Below the pieces are notes generated by a model. That model saw only the letters and a program-made list of their open reading frames with translations. It did not search any database and had not been told where the DNA came from. Made by a program: the position numbers and the translations under genes. A stretch of DNA of 6,102 nucleotides from Oscillospiraceae bacterium (GTDB lineage: Bacteria > Bacillota_A > Clostridia > Oscillospirales > Acutalibacteraceae): assembly GCA_003519645.1 (NCBI GenBank), contig DOWI01000091.1, positions 1-6,102 on the forward strand. Reading direction: 5' to 3'. Shown here piece by piece: positions 1-5,205 of this stretch. How positions within the stretch are numbered: position 1 is the stretch's first letter; every line of letters begins with the position of its first letter.

Positions 1-263
1 CCGATTTTCACGCCGTCAGCATTCTTAATTGCAATCGCCCTATTATCATGTGGGTTGTCGGGTTCGCGGAAGAAATCGAGTTTGTCGTCAATGTTGAGGT
101 GCGGCTCTAATTCTTCGATACCCTCAATGTAGCTTGTTCCCGCGATGTGGGTATCGAACAGGAAGATGTCTCTTTCAAATGGTTTAGGGATATCCATTTT
201 GCCACCTTTGCCGTGAAGGAGACTAACCAGACCGGTACCTTCACTTTTTATCAGTTCACCCAT
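1..263 (-). CDS. HIRAN-domain protein, 5' part only
   Basis: This frame is open from an ATG at 263 to the window edge: 87 codons, with the C-terminus missing. After about 30 variable residues it reads FLFDTHIAGTSYIEGIEELE (residues 34-53), then L-DFFREPDNPHDNRAIAIK (to residue 80) and NADGVKIG. The hydrophobic strand followed by AG--Y, then EPDNP-D--A-A and finally a G-KIG turn is the signature of the HIRAN domain, which in eukaryotic HLTF/Rad5 binds 3' ends of single-stranded DNA. In bacteria HIRAN occurs alone or fused to nucleases and helicases; whether more domains follow here cannot be seen. The start is supported by GAGGTGA (268-274) 4 nt upstream. That site contains the stop codon of the preceding glycohydrolase gene, so translation is probably coupled. 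I am confident of the domain and much less sure of DNA binding in this protein. Confidence 0.85.
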   Translation of the reverse strand, partial: MGELIKSEGTGLVSLLHGKGGKMDIPKPFERDIFLFDTHIAGTSYIEGIEELEPHLNIDDKLDFFREPDNPHDNRAIAIKNADGVKI

Positions 264-267
264 ATTC

Positions 268-274
268 TCACCTC
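268..274 (-). promoter_or_regulatory. Ribosome binding site overlapping the upstream stop codon
   Basis: On the minus strand GAGGTGA ends 4 nt before the ATG of the HIRAN gene. Its last three bases are the TGA stop of the glycohydrolase gene. A ribosome terminating on the large gene therefore stands on the next gene's binding site, which suggests coupled translation in a fixed ratio. Confidence 0.7.
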
Positions 275-2640
275 AGCATTTCCTCAATCTTTGCCGTATA
301 AGCGACAAGCGTTTCGTTTAGTTGCTTAATGCTTGCTTCAAGTTCAGCTTTTCGAGTCTCTATCTTTTCGGGGCTCTGAACGAGTGATTTCATCGTATAC
401 GGGTGCTCCGATTTTATCTCTGCTATCCTGTCTTTGACGATTTGGAGCAGCTTGGAAAGACGCTCTTTTTCATTTATCAACTGAGATATTACGTCTGGCT
501 TCTCTTCGGGCAGGGCGGGTTCGTTAACCATTGCGCTGATTATGCGGAGTCCGTTAATGTCACCATTTTCGTATGCGGTCACTGCATTTTGAAACAACTG
601 AATCTTTGCTTCGCTCAGATTAGGGTGAATATCAGGGTGCAAAGACTTCACTATAGCTCGGTACAACTTTTTCAGTTCGCGGGTCTCTTCCTCGGATAGC
701 GTTTCGCAGTGGCTCCGCTCAAGTGCGGCGTTCATCTTGTCGATCTGCTCATTCAATTTTGCCTGATATTCAGCAAATTCGACATCGAGAAGCTCCTCCA
801 TTTTAGAGAGAACGACTTTTTCCTGGCGGTTCTTTTTTGCCTGTATCAGTTCGGCTTTTCGTTTCAACCGCAGAATCGCACATTCAATCTCATAAGCCTT
901 ATATTCAAGCCCGCCGATGGCGAGCATATATGCCATTTCAATGTTTTTACATTCCACATAGAGAAGTTCGTCTCGTTCAAGAACAAGCATGGAAAATTCC
1001 GTGCGGAGTTTTTCTACAGAAGCTTTAAGATTTTCAAAATTTGGAAAAGGAACAACGACTGATACTTGTTGGACATCGTTTTGCTCCTCGTCTTCTTCGT
1101 TGATTCCAAATAATTCAAGTAGGGCATTCCAGTTTTCTGGGTATGTATTATCACCTCCGCTGGAGATGACTGTGCCGTCATCGTATGTGATGTTTAGATT
1201 CCATTGCTCTCCGTCGCAAATTTGCATTTCACCTTCTTGCGGATAACTCGACAGCCAATATTCAAAGTGCATCCTGTCCAGTGTTCTGCGGACGAATTCT
1301 ATATCATTATTCTCATAAACCTTCATCTTAGTATCATCGTAATTAAGAATGCTCAAAGAGAATTTTGCGGTCTCGTCAGTAAGAAGTACACGATAGGTGT
1401 TATATCCCCCCATCCCGCCGAGTTCAAGTTCGACCTCAGTTATCTGCCGCGGTTTTTTTTGCCAGTCGATATCTTTTAGACGCTTCAACCATTTCAACAT
1501 TGCACCGGAGCGGAAATACTTAACTATCACACCGTTACCGAAGTGGTCGTTTCGAAATGCTGATGTTATTAAAGCAAGAACCTGTTTTGCATTCAGGTCA
1601 TCTACGCTTTTGGCAGTTATTTGGTCGTAGTTTAAGGCTATACCCATTTCGGAGAGAACCTCACCGTAATTTGTGCATGGGAATTCTGAATAAATCCACT
1701 CAGACTCAAACTCACTATAAGGGAAATAGTCCCAAAACGGTACGGTGTAGTCGTCAATCATCGTGCGGTCAGAAAGCCTGCCGATGTACTTCGTAAGCAC
1801 TCTAAACTGCTCACCGTTCAGCGGTGAAAAAGCATTCCACTCATCATAAATCGTCCGAAGCTCATCGTCCAGATAGGTGAGAGCTTTTTCCTTTATATCC
1901 TCCGGCACACCATAGTACGCTTCGGCAATTGCGCCAGTAATTGCCGCAATGGTATCGCTGTCGCCACCGAGGGAGATGGCAATACGGATAGAATCCTCAA
2001 AAGAAGTTGATTCAAAGAAGCATTCAAGCGCCTGCGGAACGGTCTCTTGGCAAGTCTCGTTGAAGCAATAAGTCGCTCGAATATCGTCAATCTTGAAATC
2101 CAGCGGATAGTAGTCGCGAGCGATGCGCTCGCGGATTTCAATTTTTAGTGCACCATTCCGCGCCATATATATTGCTACGGCTGTTGCCGTTGCGCCTTTT
2201 ATGCCTTCATTATGGTCGTGAGTGACTGCTGTCACAGTTTCAGCAAGGTGTTCAACTTCCCACTCTGACTGTGCAACGAATCCCACAGGGCTTACTCTCA
2301 TTGCCGCTCCGTTGCCGTAGCTGTTATATGGGTTGGGGTCATCGCTAAAAACCCACTTGTAAAACATACCGTCAAATCCGCAGTTTGGATACTTGCGCCC
2401 AATTTCCTGCATATACTTCACAGTTAGATCGGAGAGGCGAGCATGAAAGTCATGGTCGTAGCAACGATTTGACTGTTTCTCAATTTTCATCGCTTCCATT
2501 ATTGCTTTAGCGACAGCAAGGGTCATTATGCTGTCGTCGGTTGCGAAGCAGCCTTCGGCGAACAGATCAAATTTCTTGTTCCTGTGGTTATTGAATTCGA
2601 AACGCGACCCTACAATATCGCCGATGATTGCTCCAAGCAT
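268..2640 (-). CDS. ADP-ribosylglycohydrolase fused to a coiled-coil J-domain protein
   Basis: 790 residues. Residues 1-265 are an ADP-ribosylglycohydrolase (ARH/DraG family), which hydrolyses ADP-ribose from modified targets using two Mg ions. The metal-site motifs are all present: GDIVGSRFE (7-15), TDDS (34-37), NGAAMR (110-115), HDH (141-143) and GGDSDTIAAI (225-234), so activity is expected. Stand-alone family members are about 250-350 residues. About 300-395 resembles, from memory, DUF6508 (ITSAF, FGNGVI, LKRLKDI). About 400-512 is a beta-rich region with DGEQW, DDGT and TYPENW. About 535-650 is charged and coiled-coil-like. Residues 651-705 form a J-like domain with HPD at 668-670, followed by a helix ending in AYENGD. 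Residues 715-790 are again coiled coil. J-domains usually recruit Hsp70; helix I is not typical here, so this role is uncertain. The ATG follows AGGAGGG at 5 nt. No stop or frameshift interrupts the fusion. Likely cytoplasmic: no signal peptide or membrane segment is seen. Confidence 0.9.
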   Translation of the reverse strand: MLGAIIGDIVGSRFEFNNHRNKKFDLFAEGCFATDDSIMTLAVAKAIMEAMKIEKQSNRCYDHDFHARLSDLTVKYMQEIGRKYPNCGFDGMFYKWVFSDDPNPYNSYGNGAAMRVSPVGFVAQSEWEVEHLAETVTAVTHDHNEGIKGATATAVAIYMARNGALKIEIRERIARDYYPLDFKIDDIRATYCFNETCQETVPQALECFFESTSFEDSIRIAISLGGDSDTIAAITGAIAEAYYGVPEDIKEKALTYLDDELRTIYDEWNAFSPLNGEQFRVLTKYIGRLSDRTMIDDYTVPFWDYFPYSEFESEWIYSEFPCTNYGEVLSEMGIALNYDQITAKSVDDLNAKQVLALITSAFRNDHFGNGVIVKYFRSGAMLKWLKRLKDIDWQKKPRQITEVELELGGMGGYNTYRVLLTDETAKFSLSILNYDDTKMKVYENNDIEFVRRTLDRMHFEYWLSSYPQEGEMQICDGEQWNLNITYDDGTVISSGGDNTYPENWNALLELFGINEEDEEQNDVQQVSVVVPFPNFENLKASVEKLRTEFSMLVLERDELLYVECKNIEMAYMLAIGGLEYKAYEIECAILRLKRKAELIQAKKNRQEKVVLSKMEELLDVEFAEYQAKLNEQIDKMNAALERSHCETLSEEETRELKKLYRAIVKSLHPDIHPNLSEAKIQLFQNAVTAYENGDINGLRIISAMVNEPALPEEKPDVISQLINEKERLSKLLQIVKDRIAEIKSEHPYTMKSLVQSPEKIETRKAELEASIKQLNETLVAYTAKIEEMLR

Positions 2641-2645
2641 AGTAT

Positions 2646-2652
2646 CCCTCCT
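2646..2652 (-). promoter_or_regulatory. Strong Shine-Dalgarno of the glycohydrolase fusion gene
   Basis: The minus strand reads AGGAGGG, 5 nt before the ATG at 2640. It is a near-perfect anti-16S match and fixes the start of the 790-residue protein at MLGAIIGD, which is also where the glycohydrolase fold normally begins. Confidence 0.8.
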
Positions 2653-2662
2653 ATATTAACGC

Positions 2663-2693
2663 CTGAACGCTTGCGTCCAGCTGTAACAAGTTA
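2663..2693. promoter_or_regulatory. Two dyads between regulator and glycohydrolase genes
   Basis: The 72-nt gap between the Xre stop and the glycohydrolase start holds CTGAACGCTTGCGTCCAG (2663-2680), self-complementary along its whole length with one G-T pair, and TAACAAGTTA (2684-2693), with 4-bp arms. No T-run follows the first dyad on either strand, so it is not a standard terminator. It may be an operator or an RNA hairpin that controls how much transcript or translation passes from the regulator gene into the large gene. I found no convincing -35/-10 pair here, so read-through from the Xre promoter is the simplest assumption. Binding by the adjacent Xre protein is inference. Confidence 0.4.
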
Positions 2694-2712
2694 ATGAAAG
2701 AGATCTCCACAC

Positions 2713-2997
2713 TTACCCCATCATCAGAATACTTTCAGACAATCCGGTTCCCAAGTACGTTTTTTTATCTGTCTTCCCATCGGATATGCTTTTTGTCGGT
2801 TCGGACTCCAGTTCCAGCAATTCCTCAATGGAGAGTCCGAGTGCCTTGGACAGCTTGGAAAGCGTTCCTGCTCCACACCGGTCGAGCTGTGGTTTCCCAG
2901 AATAAATATCTGCGAGAGTCGCCCATGGAATCCCGCTGATTTTTGATAAACGATAGCGGGACATCTTCATATCCTGCATAAGCTGTTGTATGGTCAT
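2713..2997 (-). CDS. Short Xre-family HTH transcriptional regulator
   Basis: 94 residues from ATG 2997. Residues 1-60 form a Cro/C1-type HTH: MTIQQLMQ, then helix 2 SRYRLSKISG (13-22), recognition region PWATLADIYSG (24-34), and LSKLSKALGLSIEELLEL (46-63). Such proteins bind DNA as dimers and often repress their own operon. A GTG at 3006 would add three residues, but GGTGA lies 5 nt before the ATG at 2997 and relatives typically begin MTIQQLM, so I chose the ATG. The last 31 residues (ESEPTK through LMMG) have no clear fold. As I recall, some relatives carry a further C-terminal domain after a GLS-S segment; here the stop comes just after GLSESI, so the protein may be truncated. It lies 72 nt upstream of the glycohydrolase gene on the same strand and is the best candidate for its regulator. 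Confidence 0.8.
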   Translation of the reverse strand: MTIQQLMQDMKMSRYRLSKISGIPWATLADIYSGKPQLDRCGAGTLSKLSKALGLSIEELLELESEPTKSISDGKTDKKTYLGTGLSESILMMG

Positions 2998-3014
2998 TTT
3001 CGTCACCCACGCTC

Positions 3015-3043
3015 ATTGCATCGGTGTTCCGATATAATGTCAA
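3015..3043 (-). promoter_or_regulatory. Probable promoter of the Xre gene with a palindrome in its spacer
   Basis: On the minus strand a perfect TTGACA (3038-3043) is followed after exactly 17 nt by TGCAAT (3015-3020), a 4/6 match to the -10 box. Inside the spacer lies ATCGGTGTTCCGAT (3020-3033), a dyad with 5-bp arms around TGTT. A repressor bound there would block RNA polymerase, so this may be the autoregulatory site of the Xre protein. The predicted transcript start leaves only a short leader before the ribosome binding site. Confidence 0.5.
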
Positions 3044-3065
3044 GACATGCTGAAATAGTCGGCAC

Positions 3066-3115
3066 TGCCAAGAATAAAGCCATCAGACCTTTGTCTGAGA
3101 ATTTTATTTTTGGCA
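3066..3115. repeat. Long imperfect hairpin element
   Basis: TGCCAAGAATAAA (3066-3078) pairs with TTTATTTTTGGCA (3103-3115) over 13 bp with one G-T pair. Inside it TCAGAC (3083-3088) pairs with GTCTGA (3093-3098) around a CTTT loop. The whole forms a 50-nt stem with one internal loop. It lies between the toxin gene and the Xre promoter. It could terminate toxin-antitoxin transcription (on the minus strand the inner stem is followed by a T-containing stretch), or be part of a small repeated intergenic element. On the plus strand it also resembles a terminator, but no plus-strand gene needs one. Confidence 0.5.
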
Positions 3116-3131
3116 ACATTCATGTATCACT

Positions 3132-3179
3132 GGCAGGGAAGCAAGAGAACCGTCCCCTTGCTTCTGCCCTTGCTTCTGC
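3132..3179. repeat. REP-like hairpin with AGAACCGTCCC loop and 12-nt tandem repeat
   Basis: GAAGCAAG (3138-3145) and CTTGCTTC (3157-3164) are perfect 8-bp arms around AGAACCGTCCC. Outside a two-base bulge, GGCA (3132-3135) pairs with TGCC (3165-3168). The right arm lies within two tandem copies of CCCTTGCTTCTG (3155-3166 and 3167-3178). On the other strand the loop reads GGGACGGTTCT, a word I recall as recurring in intergenic repeats of Clostridia, sometimes near IS200-like/REP transposases. That recollection needs a genome search. The block abuts the toxin stop codon (3179-3181) without altering a normal-looking toxin C-terminus. No transposase gene is in the window. Confidence 0.55.
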
Positions 3180-3490
3180 TATATTAAATTACGATATTCT
3201 CTTCTGCCGTCCACAATAGCGTATATAATAACGGTTTTTTCTTCCTGAATAAATTTATAAAATACAAGATGCCTTTCAACTATTATTACTCTATAACCTT
3301 GTTTTTTCAAAATTGAATATCTTGGTATGCTTCCTGATTCTGGGAAATCTTGTAGACGATTGATTGCAGTTTCAATTTTCCCGAGATAGTCCAATGCAAT
3401 ATCTACATCACTTGAATCATCTGCTATATAGAATATGATTTCACGAAGCTGCTCCTCTGCCTTATCCGTTCTCAGAATTCTATACTTCAT
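3179..3490 (-). CDS. RelE/ParE-family toxin
   Basis: 103 residues, the usual length for this fold. The N-terminal strand and helix (MKYRILRTDKAEEQLREI), the LQDFPESGS turn (46-54), RVIIVERHLVFYKF (67-80) and the final strand IIYAIVDGRREYRNLI (88-103) match the ParE/RelE pattern. The FYKF and DGRREY features are typical. Family members either cleave mRNA at the ribosome (RelE) or poison gyrase (ParE); sequence reading alone does not tell which, although the -REY- ending and helical N-terminus lean to ParE-like. Its ATG overlaps the antitoxin stop in an ATGA junction, so the two are translationally coupled with the antitoxin first. An AAGGAA-type site (about 3497-3503) lies inside the antitoxin gene. 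The protein appears intact and full length. Confidence 0.88.
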   Translation of the reverse strand: MKYRILRTDKAEEQLREIIFYIADDSSDVDIALDYLGKIETAINRLQDFPESGSIPRYSILKKQGYRVIIVERHLVFYKFIQEEKTVIIYAIVDGRREYRNLI

Positions 3491-3765
3491 CCATTCTTCC
3501 TTTCCAATAAAGATGCACGAAGTTCCTCAAACGAATCCTTTATCGGCGCCACTCGTCCAGATTTGACATCATCATCAGCTTCTGCAAGCGTTCTCAACAA
3601 TTCCAATTCTGATTTCATCTGATAATAATCCTGCAGTCCAAGAACTGCTGTATCACCTCGTCCATTTACGGTAATAATAACTGCATTCCTGGTTTCTCTG
3701 CACTGCTTGGATATTTCACTATAATGGTTTCTTAAATCCGCTGATGGTCTAATTGTCGCTTCCAT
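3487..3765 (-). CDS. Phd/YefM-family antitoxin
   Basis: 92 residues. The N-terminal half is a Phd/YefM DNA-binding and dimerisation domain: IRPSADLRNHYSEISKQ (5-21), then AVIITVNGRGDTAVLGLQDY (28-47), where NG-G-AVL--L-DY is the family core. The charged C-terminal half (about 55-92) is expected to be unstructured until it wraps the toxin and neutralises it. Longer frames with ATG at 3789 or 3786 exist. However, GAGGTGA lies 4 nt before the ATG at 3765, and relatives begin with M-x-IRPSADLRN, so I use 3765. It precedes the toxin with a 4-nt overlap. The protein with its toxin probably represses the operon by binding the inverted repeat at 3790-3822. Confidence 0.88.
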   Translation of the reverse strand: MEATIRPSADLRNHYSEISKQCRETRNAVIITVNGRGDTAVLGLQDYYQMKSELELLRTLAEADDDVKSGRVAPIKDSFEELRASLLERKNG

Positions 3766-3789
3766 GGTATCACCTCTTTTTAGCATCAT

Positions 3790-3828
3790 ATATAGTCATA
3801 CCGTATCATGATATGACTATATCGTCAA
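3790..3828 (-). promoter_or_regulatory. Operator and probable promoter of the toxin-antitoxin operon
   Basis: ATATAGTCATA (3790-3800) and TATGACTATAT (3812-3822) are perfect 11-bp inverted arms with an 11-nt centre, beginning 24 nt upstream of the antitoxin ATG. Just beyond, on the minus strand, TTGACG (3823-3828) is a 5/6 match to a -35 box, so the repeat covers the spacer and -10 area. The hexamer at 17-nt spacing (TACGGT, 3800-3805) is a poor -10, so the exact promoter is uncertain. The arrangement fits conditional autorepression by a Phd-type antitoxin-toxin complex. Confidence 0.6.
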
Positions 3829-3887
3829 GTAATTGTCCCTGTAATTATTGATAACGAAGCAGGCATTATCCGATCAATTCGTTTATA

Positions 3888-3928
3888 AGTATCTAAATTA
3901 CAAGACTTTTGCATAATATCTAGATACT
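3888..3928. repeat. AT-rich inverted repeat in the 247-nt gap
   Basis: AGTATCTA (3888-3895) and TAGATACT (3921-3928) are perfect 8-bp arms 25 nt apart. The right arm overlaps TATCTAGATA (3917-3926), itself a 10-bp palindrome. The repeat sits between the terminator and the toxin-antitoxin operator. I see no coding potential in this gap and no clear role; chance in AT-rich sequence is possible. Confidence 0.3.
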
Positions 3929-3929
3929 G

Positions 3930-3969
3930 AAAAAGGGGATTAGAAAGTCAGAAAAACCACTTTCCCCCC
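3930..3969 (-). terminator. Likely rho-independent terminator after the pRiA4b ORF-3 gene
   Basis: On the minus strand a G-run and GAAAG (3960-3969) pair with CTTTC and CCCC (3935-3947) around a roughly 12-nt loop, with a 4-nt bulge between the two stem parts. TTTTT (3930-3934) follows directly. It starts about 67 nt past the stop codon of the 349-residue gene and separates it from the toxin-antitoxin operon. A weaker CCGTC/GACGG hairpin (3991-4018) lies nearer the stop but lacks a T-run. Confidence 0.55.
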
Positions 3970-4036
3970 ATTTTGTCGAATTAATAAATGCCGTCTAAAG
4001 ATGGTATCCCCTTGACGGAAAAATTACCCTTTATCG

Positions 4037-5086
4037 CTACAAGATCCTTGTGCTGGCAATCTTCTTTTCACTCCATCCCAAGCTCTTTGCCCAAGTACGA
4101 GCCCCATCCCGTTCTCTTCTGTCTTTGCATTCGTAAACAGTCTCTAAAAAATCGGCAAACCCACTTAATCCGCCCACATCATCAAGTAAAAATACTCCGT
4201 CCTTATGGATGCAGACCGGTCTGTGCTCATGCAGCACGATATAATTTGCATCAGCAATCTCTTCCTGTGAAACAAGCCCGCTGGCCAGCAAATCTCTGCA
4301 ATCATCTTCCTTAGTAAGGGTGATCGTCCAATTATCCCCAAAATCATAGTTATAAATAAGTTCCCTGGTCACGGGAAAAAGCCTTTTTTCGTCAAGCATT
4401 TCATTTGGGCTGGCCAGCACCTTACTTACTTCAAGCCGTTCCAACAAATCTTCCGTTCCAGCCTCTATGGTAATAGATGAATTCATTTCTTCAAGAGTCA
4501 GCTCAATCAAAGGAGCCTGGCGCAGGATTTTAATTTCCCTGCCCCCATCCTTTTTAGTCCGATCTATGTAATCGTGAAAGGACTCCCTGACATCAAGCAG
4601 CTTAAAATGATCCATGAGTTGCTCCACATCTCTTTTCGCAAATTCAGGATACTCCAGCTCCCCGCCGTAAGAATATGGTCCTGTATATTTCTTTTTAAGC
4701 CATGCGTTAAAATTGCCTTTTTCATAGTCATCGTCCCAGAAAATATCTTCCTCCGACTCGGACGGCGGCTGGAATAAAACCCCTACTAAATCCGCCCAGC
4801 CTTTTACGGTACCTCCGGTCAGTTTTTGATACACTTCTTCCGGCAGGCGAAAACAGCGCAAATGTGAGTTTTGCCAGCCATAAAGTTTTTGAATCGCATA
4901 GTGCAGGTTATGAAGCGGCATATCGGATGGTATCAGAATATCCCTGCATATGGTCTCTCCCGTTGAAGATTCCCCGTATCGTTTAAGCATTCTTTTTTGA
5001 TCTTCCGTCAGGAACTCACTTTTCAGCTCCAAATGAAGATGAACCGGTGTAATTTCATTTTGATTACTTCTTATTTTGTCTTTCAT
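4037..5086 (-). CDS. Plasmid pRiA4b ORF-3 family protein
   Basis: 349 residues. The family core is split into two recognisable parts. Residues 47-80 (CRDILIPSDMPLHNLHYAIQ, then LYGWQNSHLRCFR) match the I-IP----L--LH--IQ---GW---HL--F segment. Residues 243-315 hold LIYNYDFGDNWTITLT and DDVGGLSGFADFLE, matching Y-YDFGD-W and EDVGG--GY--FL. The roughly 160 residues between them are much longer than in the short (about 180-200 residue) members and include an acidic stretch (109-120) and KKKYTGPYSYGGELEYPE (131-148). The biochemical role of the family is unknown; it is frequent on plasmids and in mobile or accessory regions. No signal peptide or membrane segment is visible. The ATG follows AGGAGG (5094-5099) at 7 nt. 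It stands alone, with a 119-nt gap upstream and a terminator downstream. Confidence 0.85.
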   Translation of the reverse strand: MKDKIRSNQNEITPVHLHLELKSEFLTEDQKRMLKRYGESSTGETICRDILIPSDMPLHNLHYAIQKLYGWQNSHLRCFRLPEEVYQKLTGGTVKGWADLVGVLFQPPSESEEDIFWDDDYEKGNFNAWLKKKYTGPYSYGGELEYPEFAKRDVEQLMDHFKLLDVRESFHDYIDRTKKDGGREIKILRQAPLIELTLEEMNSSITIEAGTEDLLERLEVSKVLASPNEMLDEKRLFPVTRELIYNYDFGDNWTITLTKEDDCRDLLASGLVSQEEIADANYIVLHEHRPVCIHKDGVFLLDDVGGLSGFADFLETVYECKDRRERDGARTWAKSLGWSEKKIASTRIL

Positions 5087-5093
5087 CTTGGCC

Positions 5094-5099
5094 CCTCCT
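5094..5099 (-). promoter_or_regulatory. Shine-Dalgarno of the pRiA4b ORF-3 gene
   Basis: The minus strand reads AAGGAGG, with AGGAGG 7 nt before the ATG at 5086. It fixes the start at MKDKIRSNQN. Confidence 0.75.
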
Positions 5100-5143
5100 T
5101 ACAGATCATATTGATCGTCTGTTTTTAGAGTGGTTTCTGCTTT

Positions 5144-5171
5144 AAAGCACAACTAGTTGTTCAACTGCTTT
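5144..5171. promoter_or_regulatory. Nested palindromes upstream of the pRiA4b ORF-3 gene
   Basis: ACAACTAGTTGT (5149-5160) is a perfect 12-bp palindrome. It overlaps AGTTGTTCAACT (5155-5166), a second dyad, and the pair is bracketed by AAAGCA (5144-5149) and TGCTTT (5166-5171). It lies in the 119-nt gap between the unknown helical gene and the pRiA4b gene. It could be an operator, or the stem of a transcript end for the upstream gene, but no T-run follows on the minus strand. A weak minus-strand promoter (TTGTGC, 17 nt, TCTAAA) overlaps it. Confidence 0.35.
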
Positions 5172-5205
5172 GTGAGCCTGTTTTTGTTTTACCTCTGCGG
5201 ACCCA

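Noticed and set aside
147..1796. Chain of plus-strand open frames of 60-117 codons opposite the glycohydrolase gene
   Set aside because: They lie antisense to a long gene with clear domains, overlap each other in different frames, lack good ribosome binding sites and have no protein-like motifs.
1893..2141. 82-codon minus-strand frame inside the glycohydrolase domain
   Set aside because: It is an out-of-frame shadow of the catalytic region, with Arg- and Ser-rich low-complexity composition.
2998..3006. GTG start for the Xre protein, three codons longer
   Set aside because: The GGTGA site overlaps this GTG and is correctly spaced for the ATG at 2997, and homologues usually begin MTIQQLM.
2825..3043. 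72-codon minus-strand frame overlapping the Xre gene
   Set aside because: It is in another frame from the clear HTH protein, has no recognisable motif, and its start falls in the -35 box of the Xre promoter.
3083..3111. Plus-strand terminator (TCAGAC/GTCTGA stem with T-rich tail)
   Set aside because: No plus-strand gene lies upstream, and the stem is better explained as the inner part of the 50-nt hairpin.
3155..3179. CRISPR-like array
   Set aside because: There are only two directly abutting 12-nt copies, with no spacers and no cas genes.
3766..3789. ATG starts at 3789 or 3786 for the antitoxin
   Set aside because: They have no ribosome binding site, whereas GAGGTGA lies just before the ATG at 3765, where the family N-terminus begins.
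5101..5126. Plus-strand hairpin ACAGA/TCTGT followed by TTTTT as a terminator
   Set aside because: The stem is short and needs bulges, and there is no plus-strand gene to end.
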